From Sarcomyxa edulis (lineage: Eukaryota; Basidiomycota; Agaricomycetes; Agaricales; Mycenaceae), in NCBI GenBank assembly GCA_009761415.1, contig QUOL01000011.1, forward strand, positions 992,001 to 1,056,000: 64,000 bases of DNA, given 5' to 3'. The translations under genes were made by a program, and so were the position numbers. Positions within the stretch are counted from its first letter, which is position 1. Every line of letters starts with the position of its first letter. This document shows, piece after piece, positions 24,953-35,055 of this stretch. The notes beneath the pieces were generated by a model. That model did no database searches. It had not been told where the DNA came from and saw nothing but the letters and a program-made list of their open reading frames with translations.

Positions 24953-25742
24953 ATGAATCGCAGACCCCAACCTCCTTGCATCCTCGAGGACCGCACCGGT
25001 CTCCATACTGCCTCTGACTTTGACGACATCTACGACCGCATATTCTTTCGCGTAGCTCCCGTGCCAGAACGTCCAGGTGTCGTTGGAGTCTACCGTATGA
25101 ACCATCGTGCATCCCGTCACCGTGATTCACTCCCTTTTCAAACAAAACCACTCATCATCCTTGAATTTCATCCAACAAATCATGCACTTGGAAACATAAC
25201 ATTCGTCCACCCTTCGGGTAACAATGTGTCGACGTATATGGGGCACTATCTTAAGAAGACTTCATTCTTTGGGGGGTATGTTGTGTATCTTGTAGCTCTG
25301 GCTCCACATTGACGCGTGTTACGCGCTCGTGTTCTTCTCGTCTTCCTAGATCCTTATCGAGGAAGTTTACAGCGTCCGATGGCCGCGAGTATCGATGGAG
25401 TTATCGGACTGTAGCTGGTCAGGAATGGACTGTGAGTTGTGACATTCGAAACCATCGTACATGCTAGCTTCCTTACATCCTACAATGCAGTGCAATGCTC
25501 TAGCTGACAATGCAGTCGTCGCCCACTTCGACCTCAAACCACCAGGAACCCGTACGTACGGAGTATCTGGCAATGTCTTGACCATCTATGAACCCTATTA
25601 TGAAGCCTTGACTTCCGGTAAATCACTAATACCTTTATTCTCCTTCTTCCCGTCATGATTTATCACTGTCTTCCTCCATTCATCCTCAGAAATTCTTGTC
25701 TCCTTGACCATCATGCGTCATATCGCACAGTATAAATTATGA
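24953..25742 (+). CDS. DUF6593-like protein of Agaricomycetes
   Basis: Four exons (24953-25275, 25350-25431, 25491-25617, 25690-25742) sum to 585 nt (194 residues). The layout resembles the mushroom-specific DUF6593 family: a beta-rich stretch LIILEFHPTNHALGNITF, then the core KFTASDGREYRWSYRTV, then AVVAHFDLKPPGTRTYGV, and a hydrophobic C-terminus LTIYEPYYEALTSEILVSLT ending in MRHIAQYKL. The family has no known enzyme activity; a beta-barrel lipid- or membrane-associated fold is a guess from composition. No signal peptide. The family assignment is from memory of its pattern and is moderate. Confidence 0.7.
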
Positions 25743-26545
25743 CAGTCTCTTCGCTGTCACTCGGACAAAAATAAAAGTATACGCCGTCTTGGCAGAATCA
25801 TATTGTCTCATTTTTCGTCACTTTTGTACATTTATTGGACAATTAACGTATGACCCACTATATATTGTTTATTCCGTATACATACACCAGAGTTTTCTGG
25901 GTGCCTACAAAACGATTCAGTCGACGGAAACCTCTCCCAAAGTCCTCCAAGCGCAGATTTGAAAGGACCGCATTGACCCAGTTCAACGGAATGCGTGGCT
26001 TTTGCGACCGTACTGGGCGCGCCGGCGAGAATCTTTTGTCCAGCAACGACAGTCCTAGAGTACACAGAGATAGTCGAGGCGAGCAAAATCATGCAAACCT
26101 TGAAACCACAAGGAGTAAATCATCGGCCTTTGAACGCGATTGAGACGTGGGGGCACCTGGACCAAGAGACCAGACGCAGGAGACCTTCCGTTATCGGCCA
26201 AACGAAGGTTTCCAGAGACCGCAGGCATGCGAAAGTCCACAGTTATGCATTTCAAAGGGAGAGGTCCGCCATATGTACACCAAAAAGACCGGGCCAACCT
26301 GCAATCAAAGCCTGCAAGTCGAGAGTCGAGACCTTTCGCTTCCTAACGAAACCACCGACATGATCGTAAGTATCTCAGTGGGATACTCACTAGTACCAAC
26401 GTTGACAAGCTCGCACCGAGAGGGATTGCGAAACGTTCTGATCGTCGTCGACGTTGTTGTTCAAGCTAGCAAGAGGGAGTGCTAAAAATATTCATCTCTT
26501 TCCCAAACAATTTCTCTCCTGATTCTCTCTTAGTCTCCAACCAAC
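25743..26545. other. intergenic, ambiguous open frames
   Basis: Open frames occur on both strands (minus 25832-26297, plus 25995-26485) with equal quality and no recognisable motif, so I call no gene. The last 100 bp are pyrimidine-rich and probably form the leader of HAP5. Confidence 0.35.
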
Positions 26546-27429
26546 ATGTCCTCCTCCTCATCTTCCTCGAAACCATTCGTTCAGGCTGGTGAACCTCTAA
26601 ATGACTTCCTACGTACGTTCTGGCAACGACAAATAGATACTGCAGAGCAAGAAACGCCCGATTATCGCCATCCACCGCTCCCACTGGCCCGAATCAAAAA
26701 AGTTATGAAAAGTGACCCCGATATCAAGGTATATACTTGAACTTCTTTGGCATTCTAGCGTACCATTGATGCTGCGTTGGTTTCCAGATGATAGCAGCTG
26801 ATGGTATAGCACCGAATGCATCTCTTCACATAGAGTTCTAACATATAATCTCCCAGCCCCTATTCTCTTCTGCAAGGCCTGCGAGAGTACGTTACCATAC
26901 ATGTTTTGTCTCTTACTTACATCTGACATCCTTCCTCTTCCCTTCCCAGTATTCATTTCAGAAATAACCGCACGAGCGTTCATCATCGCCGATTCCAATA
27001 AACGGCGTACCCTCTCACGATCAGATATTGCAAAGGCGCTCAGCAAATCCGACCAGTTTGACTTTTTGATCGACATCGTACCGAGGGATGACCCTCCCAT
27101 GCCTTTCCCGTCCGGTACTAGAAAAGGAATACGAGAGGCAAATATCAAAAAGGAAAAGGAGCGGGAACAGGCAAGTCTAAATCATTGCCAGTGCATAAAC
27201 GCTCTTCATATAAATCTAGCGCGTTCAGTCGTCACAGTCTGTACCTCTAGACCTGGACATGGGAACCGGGGAACAAGGAACGAACGGATCGATTTCTCTG
27301 GGAGAAGACAGTGCATCTGGAACGGAGGTTTTCGATCAGGTAAGTGCAAAACCGTTCACGGGATCTCGTTATCGGAATCTACGTGAAAAGTGTTGAAATT
27401 TACACAACAATTTTGGGGTTTTGCAGTGA
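26546..27429 (+). CDS. HAP5: CCAAT-binding factor subunit C (HAP5/NF-YC), histone-fold protein
   Basis: Histone-fold subunit that pairs with the NF-YB/HAP3 partner and recruits NF-YA/HAP2 to CCAAT boxes in the nucleus. Conserved core blocks are [64 protein letters not shown] and [13 protein letters not shown]. Exons are 26546-26728, 26788-26803, 26857-26886, 26950-27170 and 27238-27339 (552 nt, 184 residues). The TGA stop comes directly after the next acceptor at 27427, or alternatively after about 18 codons of read-through of that last intron. Exon 2 is 16 nt and exon 3 is 30 nt. The fourth intron begins with GC (AG|GCAAGT at 27171) and must be removed to join EREQ to SVPLDLDMG. The N-terminus is a short Ser run and the C-terminus is acidic. 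Confidence 0.93.
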
Positions 27430-28039
27430 AACCACCACGCATTACAACCCTCCTCCTCCTCGTCCCCCCCTTTACTTCGCTTTTCTCTCTCTACCCTACC
27501 CTACCCTACCCTACTTCTCGAAACGGGATGCTGATACTGATACTCCGCTCTGTACGATTAGTTCAATGGGTTGTTGGATCCTTCGGGTTCGAGGCCTCCG
27601 GATCTTGGGACAATGTCATGACAAAGGACGTTGGTAAAATTGGAGGATGTAGGCAAGCATGTGTACCTATATATATTATGATGGAAAGCATTGGAGGTTA
27701 TGTCTGTTTGTTCAGCTCATTCATGATCAGCGGCGAGCGCGTCCATATGATCTTTGCCTATCAGAACCGCAGTTTCTGCGTCCATGCCATGTGTTGGCGA
27801 CTACTTCCTTCTGTTCTTGTTCTTATCTCCATCTCGTCATTGGCTTGGAAGTAAGCCCAGTGCGTGTCTGTTCTTCATTCTGGATCGCGTCCTTCCTGAC
27901 TCCACCCATGCAGTGCCCTGGCAGATTTTGGGATTATCTTTGGTTCAGAAATGCCGGTCCAAGTCCCAGCTAAATCTTACCTAGCTCCCCTGCAGTCGTC
28001 GACAATCACGCCGGGGCTAGGATGATCATCTCTTCTTCT
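27430..28039. other. 3' flank of HAP5, pyrimidine-rich, no gene
   Basis: Contains C/T-rich sequence and a CTACC microsatellite but no supported coding region. The overlapping frames at 27390-27984 have no motifs. Confidence 0.4.
27491..27514 (+). repeat. (CTACC)n microsatellite
   Basis: Four full CTACC units plus CTAC in a pyrimidine-rich tract. The unit resembles but is not the usual fungal telomere hexamer. Confidence 0.85.
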
Positions 28040-29590
28040 CTCGGGCCACACGAACTCCAAGTATCTATCGAGTCTGTTAAGGTTACTTTTCGGCCCAACT
28101 TGCTAATCTCAGTAGGGTGACTATTCACTTTACTACTCTCACGCTTCGCATTTTAACTTGGACTTGGTCTTCTCAACCCGTCTCAGTCTGCAATTCTGAG
28201 GTCCTCCACCTTCCATTGGTCAAGTTCCAGGACTACGCAGAATCCTAGACCTTTCCCTCCTTGTCGTTCACAATTACAGGAATTTAACCGGAGATGAGCG
28301 ATTAAATGTATATTATAGGCACGGATGACTCCCGTCAGTATATGGAGGTGCGTAAAACATCGTTATTCTGAAAAGATCTGATTCTAAAAGGGCGACTAGT
28401 CATCATTCGGAACACCCCGGCGTTGCACGTCTGATAGTCTGAGAAGATACATTTAGGTGCGCTCCATTACATCCTCTTCCCCTGCCCCAATTCTCATACA
28501 GCCTATTGTTCTCTTGCTCACGGATCACACGATTATGTATCCCGTCGAGGGGTCCCTGTTTGTCCTTGTGACGAGCCGGAATCGCTCCTCTGGTTATAGT
28601 TTATGACCTGTGGGCTTGGTCTGTGGTATTGGAAACGCCTTCTGACACCCATAATGCCGACGCGTATCCTGTTCAACAGCTCACGGGTCACACCTCTCTA
28701 TATCCCGTCGAGGGGTCCCTGTTGGTCTTCGCGACGAGCCGGAATCGCTCCCCTGGTTATAATTTATGACCTGTGGGCTTGGTCTGTGGTATTGGAACCG
28801 CCATTTGACACCCATGATGCATATGCCGGTTCGAGTAGTGTACGTATCCTGGTCAACCTGAGACGATACGACGCGTTTACTGGATCAGGGAGACGTCGTG
28901 GTATTTGGATTCCATTTGGAGGAGTGTCGTTGCTGTCCGCAGCCACTGACGTGGGCCTTGGACTTGCGGCGTCGACAAAAAAGGCGTCCCACGAAGACAT
29001 GAATACATCGTCGTTGATATATTCGGACCACGACGGTTCCGACGTCGTTGGATCTTGTGCACCACTTGCCGATGCTTGCTCTCAGGCAGCAGATTTCAAC
29101 TCGTAGCACCAGACAGCTAGAGAAACGCACCCTACCATCTTTCATGTATGAGGTGTGTAGTTCTCAGAAGATTAGGGGACATTGAGTTCCTCGGAGATGG
29201 GAGATGGTAGCAGGGGTAGGGGTAGGGTGGAGTAGTGCCTGTTCTCCCTCTTCCTGATATCGCCCGCTATGTCATGTCTGATCGAAGTTTGGATCAGGTG
29301 TTGGGAAGACGAGTTGTAAAGTTTTGGTTTGACGACTTACCCGGCCGGAGAGGGTGAGATGATTTCGTCGTCGATTCGTCCATCCGTGGCTCAAGCGCTC
29401 ATGTGTCATACATAGGACCTGCCGCGTTGGCGTTGGATGGTCCGCCTGAATTTCTCGAAAATCAAAAGATTATGGACATAAGATACGCGTACCGTGCATA
29501 TGATCCATCAGGAAGGACTTATCTCGTCTATGAGTAAGTAAAGCCGGATTCTCTGCCGGTGCCCCAGCAACTGATGACGATATCAATGTT
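28040..29590 (-). pseudogene. decayed inverted copy (copy B) of the 16-18 kb gene
   Basis: Read on the minus strand, this segment is collinear with 16.9-18.05 kb. For example GGATTCTCTGCCGGTGCCCC at about 29553 matches the reverse complement of 16.9 kb. The block around 28.76-29.0 kb encodes SSWDAFFVDAASPRPTSVAA, like SSWGDSSVGDASPRPTSAAG in copy A. The 3' part down to about 28.1 kb is also alignable but more diverged. The segment has frameshifts, lost splice sites and an internal 163-bp tandem duplication. The N-terminal exons of copy A cannot be found beyond about 29.6 kb. Decay suggests no functional product. Confidence 0.7.
28520..28815. repeat. 163-bp tandem duplication inside pseudogene copy B
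   Basis: CCCGTCGAGGGGTCCCTG occurs at 28541 and again at 28704. About 120 bp after each stays nearly identical (GACGAGCCGGAATCGCTCC, then GTGGGCTTGGTCTGTGGTAT). Copy A has this block once. Confidence 0.8.
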
Positions 29591-30702
29591 TAGATACCAG
29601 CACTTGAAGGGGTTGGTCCTCCTCCATCTATCGCCATCGCCCACTCGACGCGCACGCGTTCCTCTTTCCAAACCACACACCGCCCGTCAACATACAGGAC
29701 AACGAGCCGTCCACGGTCCCATCCACCATCCAGCTCCAACAATAGCCAAACACCAAACATATGTACGTGCGGCACAGGACCACCGAGTCTAGTCTGGAAA
29801 CTAATTATAACTACGAGTAAGTCTCCATAATTTCAATCGTTAACGTTAACGTGGCACGCTAACTTTCCTCTGAACTTGTTCCCCTACCGGGTTCACTTGT
29901 TGCTCAGCGGACGGAAGGATCTGCGAAGGGTCGGTGATAGAGCCTGACTCTCCTAATACTGCAGGTTCCACTCCTGGCATCAGAGGCATGATAGTCGACA
30001 GAATTGTAACGCCGGGTTTCTGTGAGTCTGTTCAAACTGTAAACAACGAGATCCCTTTTGTCTTCGTAGGGTTTGAATTGTACTCCGGGATACTCTATCT
30101 ATCTATCTATATGTTGGCCATGGTACGTCTCACCTAACACCTTTCTTTACCCTTCTGAAATTGTATTTTATTCGATCAGTGTCTAATCAGAATCATTGCT
30201 ATAGCGATCTTCCACGATTTCTAGTCAAGACTCGGAGTCGGAGCCACATGCAATCCGCCCTAGGCTCACAGTCGCAGTCAGTCATAGCGCGGCGGCGAGA
30301 CTTCAACTCCGTACTCGTAGTACTCACGGCGCGTCGTACCGTCATACCGTACTGTCAAATCAAAATGATAAATGTCTGTCCGGGTGGGATATGCCTTTCC
30401 CGGGACGGTATACAGTATACGGTATGAGCATTCAGTGTATGCATGAATAAAAAACGGCCCCGTCAGACATCAGGGCGACGCTGCGTTTCCGGTTCAGAAG
30501 GGGAAACAAACGATTTGTTTATCCTCTTACTGAACATATCGCCACCAGTCCTTCATCCGTCCTTCATCATCATCCGAACGAGATCCTGCACTCAATACAA
30601 TACAAATCTGCAACACATACACGTCCATACCACCACACCCACCACCACCACCTCACCTCACCACCCAATCCACCACCCTCCACCCACCACCCCACCCTCC
30701 AC
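29591..30702. other. region without a supported gene; CACC-rich tract at its end
   Basis: No convincing gene. A short CTAT microsatellite lies near 30100. From about 30615 to 30708 the plus strand is a CACC/CCA-rich low-complexity tract directly after the stop of the next minus-strand gene. Confidence 0.4.
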
Positions 30703-33150
30703 CTAACTACCCCCGTTGAACTCCAACCACTCCCCCCGAGGTTGATTCATTTGTACCTCGCTCTCACGCAAGTCCAACGCCGCATCACTACCGACCAAAG
30801 GGTCCCCCCAGACGCACGAATTTTGAGGGGGAGAGTGAGGGCGTGTGTCGAGCCAGTTCGAGATGTATGCTTCGTGGGTGTCTAGGGCTGGAGATGGGGA
30901 TGGGATGGGGAGGGTGGAGGTAGGTGTGGGTGTTTCGCGTTCGTCTGTAAGATAATAATATACGGAGACGTGAATATGAAGTGAGTAGGGTGAGTAGGGT
31001 GTGATACGCGTTGCGTACCTGGACTCCCCGCACACCAAGGAGACTCTGATCTGGTTTCTCTTTCTTGCATCGGCGCCATGAGTTGGTGGGCTCGTTGATG
31101 ATGTTGCTGGTGATTAGGGTGGTGGGGGATGGGTGGTCTCGAGGCTGGTGTAGCTTGTTTTTCTGAGATCTGCGTGAGCGTATGCGAGGGTGAGTGTCAT
31201 GCGAAGAGTCATTTGAAGTGAAGATCCATATGAAGAAGTATCATGCGAAGGTTCAGATGAAGTGAACCGCAATATATGAAGGTCACAAACATACCTCAGG
31301 CAAAACATCAGCCCCCGCAACTCCAACAGACGAAGCCATCCAATAAAGGAGCCAGTCCAATGCGCTGGGGAGCGGCTCGCCGGAGCCGTCAGAGGTGCTG
31401 GATAGGGTGAATTCGAAGATGGGTATTGTTTCTGCGTGGGTCCATTCTGCGTAGCATCGATAGTCAATATCATTCAGTATCAATGGCAAGAGGTGAGAGG
31501 GGAGGGAAAGGACGTGATGGAGGGGAAGGTGAGTCAACATCACATCAACATCATACGCAATAGTGATATTCAATAGGAATAGGAGAGGAAGAGGAAGAGC
31601 GACGCGACGCGATGCGATGAGGGACGCGACGCAATGACACGACGCGACGCGACGTGATAATGGAGACGTGATAAAAGAGATGGAGATGGAAACCCAGAAC
31701 TAACCTCTCGATATCTTCCCAAACACCCACCCATGATAATTCGTGAGCACGAACCAGTGGGAGTTTGTTAGGCGGCATGTGTCCCATATCTACCAGTGGC
31801 ACAAAACACAATATGCAATGAACGCAATAGACGATGTTGGTTAGTTGGTTGGTAGATGGGGGTGGAGGTGGATGGAAAGGGGATGGGATGGAGGAAGGAA
31901 GGGTGGATGATTGAAGGGATCGGACGCACCTTAGCCCACAACCTCAACTCACTATCAAGCGCCATCCCGGCTCTATCTTCATCATACGGGGGGAACTTCA
32001 AATTCAAAGTTGTCGGGGCAAGCAAGCAAGGAAGTACGACATGAATCCCACTCAGCACGACGATTCACGAATAAGAGACTGAGGGTAGGTAGTACGCGAC
32101 TCACCGACGTCCGTCCCGCAAAACACCTCAAATCGAAATCGCTGAGGACCCAGGGGGGTTGTACGAAGACTTGTAAGGAGTCGATGGGGCCCCAGCCCCA
32201 TGAGAATCGACGGAGTATTTGTTCGTCTACGTTGTGATCATCCCCACCATGATCACGATCGCGTTTCTGCACGAACCGCCATTTCTTGTAAGGATGGAAG
32301 AGGAGTGTGAAGATGGCTTGGGCTGTTCGGAGGGGGTAGGTGTATGTCCATGTTAAAAACCTAAGTGTAACGAAAACATTCAGATCGATATTCTTGATAC
32401 TCGGAGCTCGAGGTGATGGTGATGGGGGGGAGATGTAGAAATAGGTGATGGTGGGGAGAGGTAGAAGTAAGTGATGGTGGGGAGAGGTAGAAGTAAGTGA
32501 TAATAAACAGGCTAAAGAACGCACTCCTGAAAATCCCTCGGCTGCTCCACATCCACAGGTCTCCGAACTGTATACCTCAACCGGTTCTGCGGAGTCCATA
32601 GAGTTGGGAGGGATATGAAGTCGTAGATCGCATTAGCATTAGCCGGGGCGCGTTGATGCAGACGGTGGTATTCGTCGTATGGGGTTGTTAGGATGCGGGT
32701 TGTTGGGAAGTACATTTCTTTCCCTGTATCCAGCAAGTATCAAGTCAACAAGATACGTGACCGTCAAAAGAACTCGAACGGTAAGGAAAAAAGATCTGAC
32801 GCACATCTCCCCAACCGCACCAACAACCCCCCACTCTCAACCCTCCTCATCGTCTCCAACGTCCGATGCGGCATCAAATACCGCGTGCTCAGATCGTTTC
32901 GGTGACTCTTGTACCCCACCATCGGACCTGGGGGGAGGGATTGGGGGTCGATTGGGGGGAGGATTGTGGTGGATGTGTAGTGTGAGATGTTTTCTGTTGG
33001 GAGGCGGGTGTGTGGGTATGGGTAGGGCATGGTGTGGGGCATGTTGTGGGGGGGTAGGGTGGGGGTGGGACATGGTTCACGAGAGGTGGAGGGAAGATAT
33101 AGGGTGGAGAACAAGGACGACTCACGAGGCGATCTAGAGGAACAAAGGGT
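30703..33150 (-). CDS. unrecognised multi-exon gene, 5' end uncertain
   Basis: Coding blocks on the minus strand, 5' to 3': ENISHYTSTTILPPIDPQSL to GGLLVRLGR (about 33000-32810); KEMYFPTTRILTTPYDEYHR to DVEQPRDFQE (about 32729-32529); FLTWTYTYPLRTAQAIFTLL to RCFAGRTS (about 32360-32104); FPPYDEDRAGMALDSELRLW (about 31994-31931); IWDTCRLTNSHWFVLTNYHG to FGKIS (about 31794-31705); EWTHAETIPIFEFTLSSTSD to GADVLPE (about 31447-31290); a short block near 31080; and ALDTHEAYISNWLDTRPHSP to the stop at 30703. Several junctions are in phase with GT...AG signals. The repeated WVLTNY-type core is reminiscent of uncharacterised mushroom proteins, but I do not know a function. The upstream sequence runs into a copia-type insertion at 33156, so exon 1 may be displaced or lost. 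Confidence 0.55.
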
Positions 33151-33155
33151 TAGGG

Positions 33156-33280
33156 TATTGGGATATATTCCGGTGTTGCGTGACCGTCCAGCCACATCGT
33201 ACATACGCACAAACACTTTCGGCCACCTGTCGTAGTTTCTCCTATTCTTAATCTCATTCATCGTGTTGTCTTCTCCAATA
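33156..33280 (+). repeat. 5' LTR of the gag-only element
   Basis: 125 bp beginning TATTGGGATATATTCC and ending TTCTCCAATA. The termini TATTGG/CCAATA form a perfect 6-bp inverted repeat, but the ends are TA...TA instead of the canonical TG...CA. Confidence 0.9.
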
Positions 33281-33295
33281 GGTTATGCGCCCTGG
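33281..33295 (+). promoter_or_regulatory. primer-binding site, copia-type
   Basis: GGTTATGCGCCCTGG directly follows the 5' LTR. Copia-group elements typically prime from the anticodon-arm half of initiator methionine tRNA, giving PBS sequences like GGTTATGGGCCCAG, which this resembles. Confidence 0.6.
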
Positions 33296-33473
33296 TGTTT
33301 CCCATCTGTGTCTATTCTGTGTTTATCTGTGATCATCTGTGTCTACTATCTGGGCTGAACCATCGTGCTCCCTACACCAAGGTCAGAGCTTACTTTGTGT
33401 TCCCCAACATCGCTACATCTGGAAACCATCCAACCACCATCTCTTTTCCTAACTTCTCCTATCTATTCCTACC

Positions 33474-34595
33474 ATGTCTACGACCGGCATCTCATCCGTT
33501 TATATCCATATCCCCAAATTCGACGGCACCAACTGGTTTAGCTTCAAAAAGGACGCCGAAGCTTATTTCCAGCTCGAGTCACTCTGGGACGTCGTTTCGG
33601 CTACCACTGCCAGTCCTAGTGATCCGTTAGAGGCAGCATCATGGGAGAGGAAGGATAAACGCGCGTATTCACTTCTCTACTTCCTCATCGACCCTAATGT
33701 CCGTGAAATCATCATGGAGTCGTCATCCGGCAATGCGGCTTGGAAGCTCCTCGTTGCCGAATATCAGAAGGACAACCCCGCTGCTCGTCTCGCTCTTCGA
33801 AACCAGTTCTACTCGATCCGTCACGACCCCGCCAAACCGGTCACTGTCTTTCTCAGTTCAATTCAGTCCGTCGTTCGACAGCTCTCCGAGATCAAACACA
33901 AGCCTGGCGACGACGAGGTATCCGATCTCATTCTTCTTCGACTCCACCCATCTTTTGCCCCTGTCCGTTCCTCCATCATCGCTCGTGAAAACGCTCCTTC
34001 GCTCGCCACCATTTTCTCCATGGTCAAGGAGTTCGAGGTCAACGAGAAGACCGTTCATACTGCAGAGGTGGAGGTGAAGGAGGAGGTGAAGGAAGAGGGG
34101 GAGGGAGAGGCTCGGAATGAAGCGTTTTATGTTGGAGGAAGGGGGAGAGGGAGGAGAGGGGGTGATAGAGAAAGGGCTGAATTCGACTGGGGGAATTCTC
34201 AGGCTCAGGATGGGGTTTGCTTCCGGTGTGGACGACCGAACCATCAAGCTGCGAGGTGCATTGCTGATATGCCCAAAGAGGTGAAGGAAAAGATTTTGCA
34301 TGCAGGCGCCGCTTTCGAGGACGGTCCGGTTAGTGACGACTACCAGTTCGCCCTCAACGCGTCGCTCTTCGTCGATTCCAGTGAAACCGCCACGTCTAGT
34401 GTCGCGCTCGCTTCGCTCGACGACATGTCCGATTACCCTTCTGGCCTTACCGGCTATCCTGCGTCATCCGGGTACGTGGGTTTCGGGAATCAGGGGGTGC
34501 AAGGATTGAGGGGGTGTGAGAAAGAAAAGGTTAGGACAAGGAGAGGAAAGAAGAAACTCAAGGTATCGTCTTCCGATGGATTTACTTATTTCTGA
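33474..34595 (+). CDS. copia-type Gag polyprotein
   Basis: Single 373-residue ORF with a typical copia gag layout. The N-terminal capsid-like domain opens with IPKFDGTNWFSFKKDAEAYF and continues through AWKLLVAEYQ and DEVSDLILLRLHPSFAPVRS. Then comes an acidic and basic Gly/Arg-rich segment (GGRGRGRRGG), and then one CCHC zinc knuckle CFRCGRPNHQAARC (C-x2-C-x4-H-x4-C). No protease motif follows, and the ORF stops 20 bp before the 3' LTR. The frame is fully open, which suggests a functional Gag that could package RNA and be served by enzymes in trans. Confidence 0.88.
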   Translation: MSTTGISSVYIHIPKFDGTNWFSFKKDAEAYFQLESLWDVVSATTASPSDPLEAASWERKDKRAYSLLYFLIDPNVREIIMESSSGNAAWKLLVAEYQKDNPAARLALRNQFYSIRHDPAKPVTVFLSSIQSVVRQLSEIKHKPGDDEVSDLILLRLHPSFAPVRSSIIARENAPSLATIFSMVKEFEVNEKTVHTAEVEVKEEVKEEGEGEARNEAFYVGGRGRGRRGGDRERAEFDWGNSQAQDGVCFRCGRPNHQAARCIADMPKEVKEKILHAGAAFEDGPVSDDYQFALNASLFVDSSETATSSVALASLDDMSDYPSGLTGYPASSGYVGFGNQGVQGLRGCEKEKVRTRRGKKKLKVSSSDGFTYF

Positions 34596-34603
34596 CGGTT
34601 CAC

Positions 34604-34615
34604 GCAAAGGGGGTG
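34604..34615 (+). promoter_or_regulatory. polypurine tract
   Basis: GCAAAGGGGGTG immediately precedes the 3' LTR, the expected site for second-strand priming. Confidence 0.6.
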
Positions 34616-34740
34616 TATTGGGATATATTCCGGTGTTGCGTGACCGTCCAGCCACATCGTACATACGCACAAACACTTTCGGCCACCTGTCGTAGTTTCT
34701 CCTATTCTTAATCTCATTCATCGTGTTGTCTTCTCCAATA
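34616..34740 (+). repeat. 3' LTR of the gag-only element
   Basis: 125 bp, read as identical to the 5' LTR at 33156-33280. Followed by the target-site copy TAGGG. Confidence 0.9.
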
Positions 34741-34745
34741 TAGGG

Positions 34746-35040
34746 TTCTCTAAGTAAAGACCCCTGTACTCGTTATGCTAGTAGTTATTATGTCCATCGC
34801 TCAGGCAACGCGAAGCTGCAAGAGTATAACCACAAGAATGAAAACAAACAAGGATCACCATAAGACGGATAGGTGAAGCGCCGCCGGCGGTCATAACACG
34901 CACCACCTAACACTGCGTTACTCGTGCCACTTTGCTCTTACATCGCGTACCACCTTTCACATTCTCACGTACCACCACCTCTAAATTCATCATTTCAGTT
35001 ACTCGTTAAAATTTCTATTGACCCTTCTAATAACTACTAC
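34746..35040. other. short spacer between copia element and palindrome array
   Basis: No gene seen. The second half carries several GTACCACC/CACCACC motifs. Confidence 0.4.
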
Positions 35041-35055
35041 TAGACAATATACGTG

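Larger units (their letters stand above)
33156..34740 (+). mobile_element. gag-only Ty1/copia-type LTR retrotransposon (non-autonomous)
   Basis: A 1585-bp element bounded by two 125-bp direct repeats that I read as identical. It is flanked by the 5-bp target duplication TAGGG (33151-33155 and 34741-34745). Internal order is LTR, primer-binding site, a single gag ORF, polypurine tract, LTR. There is no protease, integrase or reverse transcriptase and no room for them, so it must be mobilised by enzymes from another element. Identical LTRs and the intact duplication indicate a very recent insertion. It lies just upstream of the minus-strand gene at 30.7-33.15 kb, inside what looks like a 3' splice region. 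Confidence 0.9.

Noticed and set aside
27491..27514. Telomere-like repeat
   Set aside because: The unit is CTACC rather than the common fungal CCCTAA, and only about five copies occur inside a gene flank.
27555..27600. tRNA-like A box (TAGTTCAATGG) and B box (GGTTCGAGGCC) close together
   Set aside because: Only about 25 nt separate the boxes and no acceptor or anticodon stem forms, so this is not a tRNA gene.
32764..34721. Two long minus-strand frames starting with the same 36 residues (MNEIKNRRNYDRWPKVFVRM...)
   Set aside because: The shared part is the antisense translation of the two identical copia LTRs, not a duplicated gene.
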